From: a virus
Reading direction: 5' to 3' (one strand)
Length of the DNA stretch: 40,681 bases
Virus record (IMG/VR): IMGVR_UViG_3300020201_000048
Location: 1 to 40,681 of that record
Shown: piece after piece, positions 7,006-15,928 of the stretch
How the letters are laid out: every line of letters starts with the position of its first letter
How positions within the stretch are numbered: position 1 is the stretch's first letter
Program-made: the position numbers and the translations under genes
Notes under the pieces: model-generated
Seen by the model: only the letters and a program-made list of their open reading frames with translations
The model's database searches: none
What the model was told of the DNA's origin: nothing

Positions 7006-7886
7006 GTACTGAATTAACTGGGTCTGCCGGAGCGGGTAACGGCGAAGGTGCCGCCGCGGGTGCAGGTAGCGCAGGGGCAAGTGGTAACGTAGGAGTACAA
7101 GGAACACCGGGTGCGGGAAGTAATGCAGCGCCAGTGGATGCAGGCGCAAAGAAATGGCAAGACTCGCTACCTGAAGATTTACGAGGCAACGGGATGCTAG
7201 CGCAGTTTTCTGACGTTGGGACGCTGGCAAAATCGTATGTGCACGCGCAGTCACTCATTGGAAAAAAGGGCGTAATCGTACCTGGTGAGAAAGCAACGGA
7301 TGAAGAATGGGCTGGGTTTTATAAAGCCATTGGTCAGCCAGATGCAGACAATTTTGAGATAAAGCTTCCTGATGGCAACAAAGTAAATGCCGAGTTCGCT
7401 AAAGAGTTTAAGGAAATGACGCACAAAGTGGGGCTTTTACCCAAGCAAGCTCAAGGCATGATGGATTGGTATCTCGGTAATGAGAAGAAATTTACTGATG
7501 AAGCCATGAAGGGGCTGCAGGCTGAGCAGGCAAAAGGGATTGAAGGGCTCAAGACAGAGTGGGGCCAAGGGTACACAAAGCAGATATCTCTTGCGCAAGC
7601 AGCTGTGCGAGAGCTTGGTGGGCCTGATTTGATTAAGCACCTAAACGACACAGGATTTGGCAACGACCCACAGCTTATTCGTCTTATGGCAAAAGCAGGC
7701 GCACTTCTTGGCGAGGATAAGATCCGAGGCGCAGGCGAAGGTCAGTTTGGGAAGACCCCTGATGAGGTTCGTCGTGAGATCAACGAGATCATGGGCAACC
7801 AGCAACATCCATACTTTGATAAAGCGCACCCTGCGCATAAGCAGGCAGTGGATGATATGGCTTTGCGATATCGGGCGCTTGGATAA
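7002..7886 (+). CDS. Capsid assembly scaffolding protein (T7 gp9-like)
   Basis: Internal scaffold directing prohead assembly. Seen: an Ala/Gly-rich disordered N-terminus (1-45), then LPEDLRGNGMLAQFSDVGTLAKSYVHAQ and DEEWAGFYKAIGQPDADNFEIKLPDG. This is the usual pattern of podoviral scaffold proteins (low-complexity start, 'lAKsyv.ae.liG' helix, 'e.w..fy..lG.P...~Y'). The C-terminal helices are charged, as expected for a coat-binding end. It lies immediately before the capsid gene, with ATGA overlap to the Bbp19-like gene. Confidence 0.85.
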   Translation: MSTELTGSAGAGNGEGAAAGAGSAGASGNVGVQGTPGAGSNAAPVDAGAKKWQDSLPEDLRGNGMLAQFSDVGTLAKSYVHAQSLIGKKGVIVPGEKATDEEWAGFYKAIGQPDADNFEIKLPDGNKVNAEFAKEFKEMTHKVGLLPKQAQGMMDWYLGNEKKFTDEAMKGLQAEQAKGIEGLKTEWGQGYTKQISLAQAAVRELGGPDLIKHLNDTGFGNDPQLIRLMAKAGALLGEDKIRGAGEGQFGKTPDEVRREINEIMGNQQHPYFDKAHPAHKQAVDDMALRYRALG

Positions 7887-8062
7887 GCGCATTTATATTG
7901 GCATGCGTCCCAATCGGTGTCATTATTAATGATATTCGGCCCAGTGTTTTTCGATCTTACATGGCGGTAAGATCAGGGTAGCCCGCAAGGGATAACTATC
8001 TTTCGTTTGGGGTAACCGAGGATGCCAGCATCTTCAACCAATTTTAACGAAAGGTAATTAAC
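7887..8062 (+). promoter_or_regulatory. Leader before the major capsid gene, with dyad 7953-7974
   Basis: No ORF is seen in this 176-base gap. GATCTTAC (7953-7960) and GTAAGATC (7967-7974) form a perfect eight-base stem around ATGGCG. There is no T-run, so it is not a classical terminator. A structured 5' leader or processing site that stabilises abundant capsid mRNA is plausible. AAAGG lies nine bases before the capsid ATG. Confidence 0.45.
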
Positions 8063-9001
8063 ATGAATTTCCAGATAGAACAGTGGCGTGTTCAGCAATA
8101 CGCGGCGAATGTATACCAGTTGGCTCAGCAGAAGGGGTCGCGTTTAGCACCTCTTGTGCGCAAAGAGACTTTCAAAGGTAAGGCTGAGTTTTTTGACCGC
8201 TTGGGTCTTGCGACAGCACAGAAAAAGCCAAGCCGTAACAGCGATACTCCAAACTTGGACATCGAACATTCAAGACGTATGATCACGACTGAAATGTACG
8301 AGTGGGCAACTTTAGTTGATCGCAAAGACAAGCTTCAGCAGATTCATAGCCCTGAGAATGAGTACGCCATTTCTGCTCGCAATGCTCTTGGCCGCTCGAT
8401 GGATGACGTTTTGATCGACGCAGCTTTGGGTACTGCACGTGCAGGCGAAAGCGGAACGACTAACGTTGCTCTTGGTAACTCAAACAAGATCGCAGCTGTG
8501 AGTTCACTCAATGCGCTTGATTATTTGAACTTGAATGCACTTCTTGATGCCAAGTTTAAATTTGACGCAGCTGAAGTTGAAGGTCAGCGCTACTTGGTTT
8601 ATCGCGCAGTGGATCTTCAGTCACTTCTTGGTCAAACACAACTCACGAGTGCTGATTACAACTCAGTTAAGGCATTAGTTGCTGGCGAAATTGATACCTT
8701 CTTAGGTTTCAAATTCATCCACTCTGAGCGTTTGCCGCTTGCATCGACGTATGATGGCAGCACGTTTTTGTGGGGCACTGATGGACTTTACTCCGGCGCA
8801 GGAACGGCTGTGCAGGTGACTGACCGCGCTTGCTTCGCATTCGTTTCTGATGGTCTCATCCTTGGTATGAACGAAGAGATGAAGGGCCGTATCGACGAGC
8901 GTGAAGACAAGTCTTATTCGGTTCAAGTGTACGCAAGCATGGATCTTGGTGGCGTTCGCTTGGAAGAAGAAAAAGTTGTCAGCATTTTAGTCAAAGCTTA
9001 A
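8063..9001 (+). CDS. Major capsid protein (HK97-like fold, Phage_capsid_2-type)
   Basis: Main shell protein. Seen: QQKGSRLAPLVRKETFKGKAEFFDRLG near the N-terminus, DTPNLDIEHSRRMITTEMYEWATLVDRKDKLQ around residues 62-94, and MDDVLIDAALGTARAGESGT around 112-131. These match the recurring pattern of the Phage_capsid_2 family ('DTP..dvph.RR.~...dyewa.lVD~~DklR', 'mDd.ii~a~~GtA~tGe'). At 312 aa it lacks a cleaved delta domain, consistent with the separate scaffold gene upstream. A strong ribosome site and the upstream leader suit high expression. Confidence 0.9.
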   Translation: MNFQIEQWRVQQYAANVYQLAQQKGSRLAPLVRKETFKGKAEFFDRLGLATAQKKPSRNSDTPNLDIEHSRRMITTEMYEWATLVDRKDKLQQIHSPENEYAISARNALGRSMDDVLIDAALGTARAGESGTTNVALGNSNKIAAVSSLNALDYLNLNALLDAKFKFDAAEVEGQRYLVYRAVDLQSLLGQTQLTSADYNSVKALVAGEIDTFLGFKFIHSERLPLASTYDGSTFLWGTDGLYSGAGTAVQVTDRACFAFVSDGLILGMNEEMKGRIDEREDKSYSVQVYASMDLGGVRLEEEKVVSILVKA

Positions 9002-9023
9002 TTAATTTTAAAGGAGAGAATCA

Positions 9024-9473
9024 ATGGCCACAGTTTATAGCGTTGCCGCGACTAAGTACGCGACCACGCCAAAGACTTTGTTTGAAGCGTCTGAGTTTAA
9101 AGGCAACGCGTATGTTGCGTACGATTATTACACAGCCCCCGGTGTGATCGGCGCAGCTGACGTGATCAAATTCATGAGATTGCCCGCTGGTGCGCGCGTG
9201 GTTGAAGTGACTTTGAGTCACGACGACCTCGGTGCAACTGGTTCGTGTAAGTTTGGTTATGAAGCCAACGGTGTGGATGTTGCTGATGACGACGCGTTTT
9301 TGACCGCCGTCAATCTCAACGCTGCCGCCAACACGGTACAGATGTCTGATGAAGTCAACGTGCCTGGTTTTGGTAAACAGTTTACCGTGGAAACACAGTT
9401 GTCTGTCACCATGACAGCGATCACCACAGTGGCTGGGACGATCAAAATTGCCGTAACGTACGTCACCGAGTAA
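9024..9473 (+). CDS. Putative head decoration or minor capsid protein, 149 aa
   Basis: Seen: a beta-rich Ala/Thr/Val protein with FMRLPAGARVVEVTLSHDDLGATGSCKFGYEANG around residues 50-83. That pattern ('lPaGa.vv.v~l..~DlG~~gt...Gye') occurs in small proteins encoded directly after podoviral capsid genes, usually taken as head decoration or fibre proteins. AAAGGAGAG lies five bases before the start, one of the best ribosome sites in the window, suggesting abundant synthesis with the capsid. The hairpin at 9481-9514 follows eight bases after the stop. Confidence 0.65.
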   Translation: MATVYSVAATKYATTPKTLFEASEFKGNAYVAYDYYTAPGVIGAADVIKFMRLPAGARVVEVTLSHDDLGATGSCKFGYEANGVDVADDDAFLTAVNLNAAANTVQMSDEVNVPGFGKQFTVETQLSVTMTAITTVAGTIKIAVTYVTE

Positions 9474-9480
9474 GGAATAA

Positions 9481-9514
9481 GGCCCTGAGTAATTACCCCA
9501 TTTTACTCAGGGCC
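9481..9514 (+). terminator. 12-bp perfect hairpin between capsid and tail genes
   Basis: GGCCCTGAGTAA (9481-9492) pairs exactly with TTACTCAGGGCC (9503-9514) around a 10-base loop. Only a weak AATCTTT follows, so termination would be partial. In T7 a partial late terminator sits at the same place, after the capsid gene. The only Shine-Dalgarno-like sequence for the tail gene at 9522 (AGGG, 9509-9512) lies inside the stem, so the hairpin could also limit its translation. Confidence 0.65.
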
Positions 9515-9521
9515 AATCTTT

Positions 9522-10133
9522 ATGGTCACACAAACCGCAATATGTAATTCTGCGCTAGCGAAAGTCGGACAAGCTCCGATTCAATCTATTGATCAAGAAA
9601 CGCGTGCTGCGCAGATTATAAAGTCTGTGTTTGATTTACTTCAAGATGAGGTGATGACTTCACATCCTTGGAATTTTGCGATTAAAAGGGCGACGATTAC
9701 CCCTACAATCGTTGTCCCCGAATATGAGTATGAGCATGAGTTTGATGTACCAAACGATTGTCTTCGCGTGCTTGAAGTTGAGTCTGACCTTTTAGGTTCT
9801 TGGAGTGGGTGGCGAACGGGGGCATCCAATAATCCAATGGGCGGCGAGGGGTGGATGGTTGAGGGGAAGAAAATTCTCGCCAATGATTCTGAGATCAAGA
9901 TTAGGTATATTTTTAGAAACGTGGATTACAATTCTTGGAGTCCGCCGTTTGCCGAAGTCATGTCATGGCGAATTGCGATGAACATCGCTTACGCATTAAC
10001 GCAGTCAACAGAGCGCGAGACTTCTTGTGGTAACATGTACCGTGCAGCATTAGCCGCAGCCAGATCTACTGATGGTGCTGAAGGCACTTTACGTGGGTTG
10101 ATCGCCGATGAGTGGACAAATAGCCGAAGATAA
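9522..10133 (+). CDS. Tail tubular protein A (T7 gp11-like, gatekeeper)
   Basis: Ring protein joining portal to tail nozzle. Seen: ICNSALAKVGQAPIQSIDQETRAAQIIKSVFDLLQDEVMTSHPWNFAIKRA in the first 60 residues. This is the hallmark N-terminal pattern of the family ('aiN~aL~~iGe.pI.sid......A......~~~~re~L..~pWnFA~~ra'). The length of 203 aa is normal. It is followed directly by the nozzle gene, as in T7. The start lies just after a strong hairpin that contains its probable ribosome site. Confidence 0.9.
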   Translation: MVTQTAICNSALAKVGQAPIQSIDQETRAAQIIKSVFDLLQDEVMTSHPWNFAIKRATITPTIVVPEYEYEHEFDVPNDCLRVLEVESDLLGSWSGWRTGASNNPMGGEGWMVEGKKILANDSEIKIRYIFRNVDYNSWSPPFAEVMSWRIAMNIAYALTQSTERETSCGNMYRAALAAARSTDGAEGTLRGLIADEWTNSRR

Positions 10134-10139
10134 GGGGGA

Positions 10140-12482
10140 GTGTTGGCAAAGTTTCGCGCGATTAAGAACTCTCTTCTAGGTGGTGAGATTTCACCTACGG
10201 CTCTTGGTCGTACTGATCTGCCGTCGTATACGCATTCGTGTACGACGATGAAGAACATGATCCCGTATTTTGCAGGTGGCGCGCATAGACGCCCTGGAAC
10301 CATACATCAAGACTTTGAATATTTCGATTCTGGAGTCTCGACGAATTACGCAGCACCTGTTTTATTTCCATTTGTCGCAGCTAACGGTGCTGAGTACATC
10401 ATTGAATGTGTACCCATGCGTGCCGGTGGCACTACGGGTCTTATCTGGGCTTTTTCCTCACAACAAGAAACGCAAGCTGAAGTGTTCGCGCCTTCATCAA
10501 AATACCCAATTGTCGTATTGAAAAATGGGGTTGCGACTAATTTTGTTTGGACGCGCGCGGATTTGTTAAACGCCAGATACTTACAAATTGGGGACATCTT
10601 ACACATCGTGACGCCAAATCGGCAGCCGATGGAAATACGCTTTATCCTTCCGTATCCAACAACGCAATTCTTAGCCTACCCCTATTCTTTTGAAGAATTC
10701 ACAGGGGTAGCCGCACGAGATGCAGTGCCTTATTTAGCCCAAAATTTAACGGCTGAAACGTTCACAGCATCAGCAGTCGCAGGGTCGATCACGGTCACTA
10801 TGAGTGACAAAGTGTTCTTAGCTGGCGACGTGGGGACTTTGATTAAAGTCGACATCGCTGGTGCGCGCGGCGTCGTCCGAATTACAAGCGTACCGATACC
10901 TGCGGGGCCACCTGATTTTACGCCAGCCGTTCAAAAGTTCACAGCTGACGTTGTCGTGAATCTTGGCGGGGTCGGACCCGTTGCTACGTGGTGGGCGCCT
11001 GCTTGGTCAAATGGAAGAGGCTGGCCTGGTACGATTGAAGCGTTTCAAAGTCGGATAGGCTACGGCGGGAGTGCGCTTTTACCTGATTCCATTTGGTGGA
11101 CGAAGGCTTCAAATTTTGCAGTTTTATCTGAAGAAACGGTACTGAATCCAGAGGTGAATCCTGCGGGGGCCGAAGCCTTCACAGCCACTTTACAGGCAGG
11201 CACACGCGCTAGAATTGTCTGGATGAAATCAGCGCGCACGCTTTTAGTGGGCACGCACCAAAGTGAATGGACCCTATCAGTCCCCGATGAAACGAGCCCA
11301 TTTTCTCTAACAAATGTCAGTGCGGCTCGCCAAAGTGAGTATGGATCGAATGGATTAATCGCGTACACCGGCAATGAAATTTTCTTTGTCTCTCGCGATG
11401 GTAGTACCGTTAAATCGCTTGCGTTTAGTTTTTATGATCAAAGTTTTGTAGCCGAAGAGGTGCAGAATCTCTACGACGAGTTCCCAGGCCCGCCGCCTAA
11501 TAATTATTATGTAGCAACACAAGCAACAAGAGAGATCACGCAGCTAGTCTGGGATCAGACGAGACAAACCCTTTGGTGTATTGATAATGCGGGAAATTGG
11601 AAGGGTCTCACACGGAATAAAAAGACTAATATTAGCCTTTGGCACTCTCACGAATTAGGCGGGTATAATAGTTCGTCTGTCCCTGCTCTCGGTACGATTG
11701 ACGCCGACCAACCCGTATCACAGCTTGTGTGCGATGGGGCCGTGGTTAGTGTTGCCGTAATTTTAGACAAGATGACCAACCGAGATAATTTGTGGATGGT
11801 CGTGCGTCGAGTGAATGGGATTAACTTCGTGTGGTCAGTTGAGACCATGCGTGGGAATAATGTTTATTCACCTACCGCGTACTCGCAGATTATCGCATCG
11901 CAATCTATTTTTACCGACGCAAGTGTCGTGTACCAAGCCTCTGTTACACCCACGTACGCTATGGCGCATTTAGGTGGAAGGTTTGTTCAAGCCACGGCAA
12001 ATAGTGAAGCAAACGGAATGTTCACGCTTTCGCAGGGGCAGGTGTTGTTCGGCGTTGTGCAAGACACTGACATGGATTGGAGTGATTTACCTGATTACCC
12101 TGGGCTACCTAGTAATGAGTATTGGCTAGCCTTTGGGTTTGCTTACGCATCAATTATCGAGACAGTACCAGTGGAGGCTGGGTCTCAGATTGGGTCGGCG
12201 CAGTCGGCGATGAAACGTATCACCAAATCTTTTGTTCATTTTTATAAAACGCTTTCTGCTTTTGTGGGGCCTAGTGCGCCAGGACTGCAATCACAATTAG
12301 AAGAAGTGCAATTTAGGACAGGCGGCGTACCCATGAATAAAAGCGCTGAATTGTTCTCAGGCAGCAAAGAAGTGCTTCTTCAGTCTGATTATGTTCGCGA
12401 TGGGACGGTTTATATCGAACAGCGGCAGCCTCTTCCATTCTCTATTGTTAGTATAGTCATGGAAGGATTATCGAATGACTGA
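10140..12482 (+). CDS. Tail tubular protein B (T7 gp12-like nozzle)
   Basis: Forms the hexameric tail nozzle. Seen: the diagnostic start FRAIKNSLLGGEISPTALGRTDLPSYTHSCTTMKNMIPYFAGGAHRRPGT, with 'GGe~sP.~~gR.Dl..Y..g....~N~i....Gg~~RRpGT' as the family pattern. Later come FPFVAANGAEYIIE, WPGTIEAFQSRIGYGGS and LLVGTHQSEWTLS, all typical of the beta-propeller part. Length 780 aa. The first codon is probably GTG 10140 or TTG 10143 after AAGGGGG. The stop overlaps the cupin-like gene by eight bases. Confidence 0.9.
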   Translation: MLAKFRAIKNSLLGGEISPTALGRTDLPSYTHSCTTMKNMIPYFAGGAHRRPGTIHQDFEYFDSGVSTNYAAPVLFPFVAANGAEYIIECVPMRAGGTTGLIWAFSSQQETQAEVFAPSSKYPIVVLKNGVATNFVWTRADLLNARYLQIGDILHIVTPNRQPMEIRFILPYPTTQFLAYPYSFEEFTGVAARDAVPYLAQNLTAETFTASAVAGSITVTMSDKVFLAGDVGTLIKVDIAGARGVVRITSVPIPAGPPDFTPAVQKFTADVVVNLGGVGPVATWWAPAWSNGRGWPGTIEAFQSRIGYGGSALLPDSIWWTKASNFAVLSEETVLNPEVNPAGAEAFTATLQAGTRARIVWMKSARTLLVGTHQSEWTLSVPDETSPFSLTNVSAARQSEYGSNGLIAYTGNEIFFVSRDGSTVKSLAFSFYDQSFVAEEVQNLYDEFPGPPPNNYYVATQATREITQLVWDQTRQTLWCIDNAGNWKGLTRNKKTNISLWHSHELGGYNSSSVPALGTIDADQPVSQLVCDGAVVSVAVILDKMTNRDNLWMVVRRVNGINFVWSVETMRGNNVYSPTAYSQIIASQSIFTDASVVYQASVTPTYAMAHLGGRFVQATANSEANGMFTLSQGQVLFGVVQDTDMDWSDLPDYPGLPSNEYWLAFGFAYASIIETVPVEAGSQIGSAQSAMKRITKSFVHFYKTLSAFVGPSAPGLQSQLEEVQFRTGGVPMNKSAELFSGSKEVLLQSDYVRDGTVYIEQRQPLPFSIVSIVMEGLSND

Positions 12483-12924
12483 AGAAGTAGTCAAACGCGA
12501 TGAACAAAGTGAGCTTTTAGTGGCTGAGTCGCGTGCAGCAATCATGGCGCTAGAGGATATCCTCAAAAGCGCCCCCGTGCAGATTCAGATCACCCCACGC
12601 CACTATTTCGCTACGGGTGTGTATCTTCGCGAGATCACAATTCCAAAGGGCGTGACACTCACCGGGCGCATACACGTTACGAATCATTACTGCATTTTAA
12701 GTCAAGGCGAAGTGCTCGTGTACGATGCAGGGAAAACAACAAGGATTAAAGCGCCTGCGACTGTGCTGTCCACGTTTGGGGCTAAGCGCGCGATACATGC
12801 AATTGAAGAAGCAGTTTGGACAAACGTGCATACAAATCCTAACAACATTGTAGATCTTGACGAACTAGAGCGAATCTTGACGGTGGGCAGTTACGCCGAG
12901 CTAGACGCAAAAGGAGTCGAGTAA
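12475..12924 (+). CDS. Cupin-like virion-region protein, 149 aa
   Basis: Seen: HYFATGVYLREITIPKGVTLTGRIHVTNHYCILSQGEVLVYD (about residues 43-84) followed by IKAPATVLSTFGAKRAIHAIEEAVWTNVH (about 91-119). This is a jelly-roll cupin pattern ('yapGvYaReI.iP.Gt.ltGkiHkt.h.~iLs.G.~.v....~~~i.AP.ti.s.pG.KR~~ya~edtvw~tih'). It is common in podoviruses between the tail nozzle and internal core genes. Conserved His residues could bind metal, but no enzymatic role is established. It overlaps both neighbours. Confidence 0.75.
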   Translation: MTEEVVKRDEQSELLVAESRAAIMALEDILKSAPVQIQITPRHYFATGVYLREITIPKGVTLTGRIHVTNHYCILSQGEVLVYDAGKTTRIKAPATVLSTFGAKRAIHAIEEAVWTNVHTNPNNIVDLDELERILTVGSYAELDAKGVE

Positions 12925-13415
12925 TGTCTTACATCGTCGTATCCGCAATGGTAATCGGCGCGGGAGTTCAGATCTATGGGCAGATGTCAGCCGCAAGATC
13001 GCAAGCCGAGGCGCAGGAAAGAGAAGCTGCACTAAAAGGAATGCAAGCCCAAGAGCTACTGCAGCGTCAATTCATCAATGAGCAGTTGATGAAAGATAAG
13101 TCACAATTCGCCGAAAAGTTTGCTGGGCATTATACGGGGTTAGAAGGCTACGGCGGGCGAGTCAGTGGCATTATGAGATTGCGAAAAGACTTAGAACAAA
13201 ACCTTATGACATCAAGACGCGAAGCTGAATGGAAAGCAAAGATGCTTAGACTTGGTGGCGAAGCTGATCTAAAACTTTCAAGCGATATCCAAGCAGCCGG
13301 TGATATCTCGGCTATTTCCACGGGGATTCAACTAGGCGGTAGAGCAGCTTCTTCTTATTCAAATGCGAAAGCGCCATCCCCCGATGTCAAAGATCTCCCC
13401 GGAGTAACAAAATAA
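12924..13415 (+). CDS. Internal virion protein, gp14-like, 163 aa
   Basis: Probable component of the core ejected into the host to build the DNA channel. Seen: a short hydrophobic N-terminal segment (VVSAMVIGAGVQIYG), then a long Ala/Gln/Glu-rich helical stretch (about residues 20-70) and a helical C-terminal half with DLKLSSDIQAAGDISAISTGIQLGGRAAS. This 'small, N-terminal hydrophobic, coiled-coil' form and its place before two long core genes are those of T7 gp14. It starts at TAATG overlapping the previous stop. Confidence 0.65.
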   Translation: MSYIVVSAMVIGAGVQIYGQMSAARSQAEAQEREAALKGMQAQELLQRQFINEQLMKDKSQFAEKFAGHYTGLEGYGGRVSGIMRLRKDLEQNLMTSRREAEWKAKMLRLGGEADLKLSSDIQAAGDISAISTGIQLGGRAASSYSNAKAPSPDVKDLPGVTK

Positions 13416-15928
13416 TGCCCACCATACCAATCCAACAAACTGGAATCTCACTTGATGTCGGCGGGGCGGACCTGAACACAGGACAGCAAGGCATTGTTGG
13501 GACAGCGCTCGCGCAAGCCGGACAACAAGCGGTGCAAGTCGGATTTGACGCGTTTGATGAAATGGTAAAAATGGAGGCCACTGAAGCGAACAACGCAAAG
13601 ATGGCTGAGTTAAGTGTGAGGTCCCTTCAGAAGAAAAAGGAGTTAGAGATCCAAAGTGTCGGTGGGTACATGGTGGATCAAACAGGCGCGTTTATTAAAA
13701 ACCCTGGGACTGAAGCCAATCGCACGATTACAGAAGAGTTCCGTGATTGGTCAAACGAAGAGTACCGCCGTGGACAAGCTGAAATGCCCAATCGCCTTGG
13801 CCAGAGGATGTTTCAGCAGCAAGGTCTGAGTGCGCTGACGGATGAGATTAAGTCTGTGTATTCAACTGAGCTTGTGAAACGCGCTGATTATCGAACTGAG
13901 CAACGCAAGCAATGGCAGACATTAACCGGGAATTCAATTGAGACTGATCCCCAAATTGAGCACGCGCATGAGCAGATGGGCGCGCTCGCGCTACGTTTAA
14001 GTGATGACGTAGCGGCTAATGGTCTTAACCGCAACAGAGTCGCCGAAGAACTGCGCGTTGTCTCTAACGATTATGCGATGAAGTTTTTCACAGGTCACAT
14101 TAATAAAATAAAGTTAGGCGAAACAGTCGCGTCTGTTAAAGGAATTGTTGATGGAAAGGAAACGGATATCGCCAAAGGCCCTATTGGAGCCATTGACGAC
14201 CTTCTAGCGATTCTTACTCGAAAAAAACGCACACCTGGAATCCCTAGCGTAATAGATCCTCAAGACGAAATTGGCAGAGCTGCAAAAGACTACTCCCTAC
14301 CATCTGTAGATAAAGCGCTTCACCCAGAACCTCGCGATGTATTTATTGATCAGTTGCTTGCCATGAGAAAGTCGTACACACAAAAAAGCAGCTCAGATTT
14401 TTCATTCAAAGTTGACGACATCGCCAAGGCAGCTGAGCGAGGACGCTTTGCTCCACAAGAAAGTTTAGTGCTCTTAAGAGCCCAAGCAGCGCAAGAGATC
14501 GCCAATGGTGAGCCAGCACAGAAAATAGTTGGTATGCTTTCCAAAGTAAGAGTCGGTGAGGCGTTGGGACGACTCTTACCAATTTACACAGGCGACGCTA
14601 ACCCATTTGGTCAACCCAGTACTAAAGAGCAGGTACGCAGACTAAAGAAGGAAGAAGAGCTTATTCGCGCAGGTGCGAAGAGAGACGCGCTTGAGTTTAA
14701 CGATGGTAGCGTTGACCCAGAAACAGTGGGCGGCTCCGAAGTAGCAGAGTTGAATGATAAACTCAACGCAGCTATTGCTAAGAATCAATCTGAATTTCAT
14801 GCCGCGCCTATTACATTTTTGACTAAGAGTGATCCAGAGGCCAAACGTACATTTGAACAAGTCGATTTTTCCGACAGACGGAATTTTACCCCTGAGAACG
14901 CCACCAAAGTCCAAAAAATACTCACACGTTTTGATAGTGCCATCCAAGCGAGAGCTAGAAGCGGTGAGCGCACAGTCAATGAAGTGATGCCTGAAGGCTT
15001 CACCAGCACCATGTCTTCGATAAAAACTAAAATGACTGACTCTATGCAAGGAGTCGACGAAGGCATCGCGTACATGGACGGTTTGCGCTCGCTTCTTGGG
15101 GACAAACACTACGCTAAAACTATAGATCGGCTTTCTTCCCAAGATAAGGCGATGGAAGATTTCACTCTTGTCCAGTACATGAATACCCCCACCGAGAAAC
15201 GTGCTGCACTAAAGCTTGCGTGGAACGGGGATAAGCTGCGAGCTGGCTTGGTCAAAGAACAAGGCGAGACAGCCTGGACGGATGTTGTGCAAGCAGTGGC
15301 TGCGAAAACTCAGAAGATCACAGCGAGTCTATTTAAGCATGACGCTGACAACACCGTAGACCAAAACAAACAAGATGCGTTTAACCGTGTACTTTCCTAC
15401 CAAGCGGCTGAATTAGTTCGCAGTGGTAAAGCGTCTACGAATCAGGCCGCACAGACAGTTTACGATCAGTTTATTGGCCGTCACTTTGAAGTCATGGCAA
15501 TCGGTGGGGCTTTTTTTGGTCGCGCTAACGGGAGTAAATCCGAGATTGTTATTCCTAAGTATCTCCCTGATGGTAGCCCACTGACTGAAGGGGACATGGC
15601 GAAGTTGCAGGACTATGGTGATAGACCTCTTGCTGACGAGATGGCGGGTTTAAAAATTAAGATGCCTGGTGAGAATGAAATGCAGCAAATTACGCCTGAG
15701 CATTTCAAAGAAACTTTGACCAAGTCTAATTACGTCGCCAGAACGTTTGGAAGAGACCCGAATGGGTCAGGCGAGCTAGGGTGGTCGCTTCGATATATTC
15801 TACGAGGTAAAAGTGGTAATGAGGTTTCTCGCATTCCACTTCGTCTTGATACGGGTAAGCCAAGTGTCACGCAGGAAAAGGTGTACTTCGTACCTGTGCG
15901 CCGGTCGATATCAGGGATTAACAAATAA
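13415..15928 (+). CDS. Internal virion protein, gp15-like, 837 aa
   Basis: By size, composition and position this is the middle ejection protein of the internal core. It is a long soluble, mostly helical protein, rich in Lys, Glu, Gln and Ala. ADLNTGQQGIVGTALAQAGQQAVQVGFDAFDEMVKMEA lies at the N-terminus, and no enzymatic motif was seen. The next two genes are also long structural-type genes, giving the T7-like order 14-15-16. Both ends overlap neighbours as TAATG. Confidence 0.7.
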   Translation: MPTIPIQQTGISLDVGGADLNTGQQGIVGTALAQAGQQAVQVGFDAFDEMVKMEATEANNAKMAELSVRSLQKKKELEIQSVGGYMVDQTGAFIKNPGTEANRTITEEFRDWSNEEYRRGQAEMPNRLGQRMFQQQGLSALTDEIKSVYSTELVKRADYRTEQRKQWQTLTGNSIETDPQIEHAHEQMGALALRLSDDVAANGLNRNRVAEELRVVSNDYAMKFFTGHINKIKLGETVASVKGIVDGKETDIAKGPIGAIDDLLAILTRKKRTPGIPSVIDPQDEIGRAAKDYSLPSVDKALHPEPRDVFIDQLLAMRKSYTQKSSSDFSFKVDDIAKAAERGRFAPQESLVLLRAQAAQEIANGEPAQKIVGMLSKVRVGEALGRLLPIYTGDANPFGQPSTKEQVRRLKKEEELIRAGAKRDALEFNDGSVDPETVGGSEVAELNDKLNAAIAKNQSEFHAAPITFLTKSDPEAKRTFEQVDFSDRRNFTPENATKVQKILTRFDSAIQARARSGERTVNEVMPEGFTSTMSSIKTKMTDSMQGVDEGIAYMDGLRSLLGDKHYAKTIDRLSSQDKAMEDFTLVQYMNTPTEKRAALKLAWNGDKLRAGLVKEQGETAWTDVVQAVAAKTQKITASLFKHDADNTVDQNKQDAFNRVLSYQAAELVRSGKASTNQAAQTVYDQFIGRHFEVMAIGGAFFGRANGSKSEIVIPKYLPDGSPLTEGDMAKLQDYGDRPLADEMAGLKIKMPGENEMQQITPEHFKETLTKSNYVARTFGRDPNGSGELGWSLRYILRGKSGNEVSRIPLRLDTGKPSVTQEKVYFVPVRRSISGINK

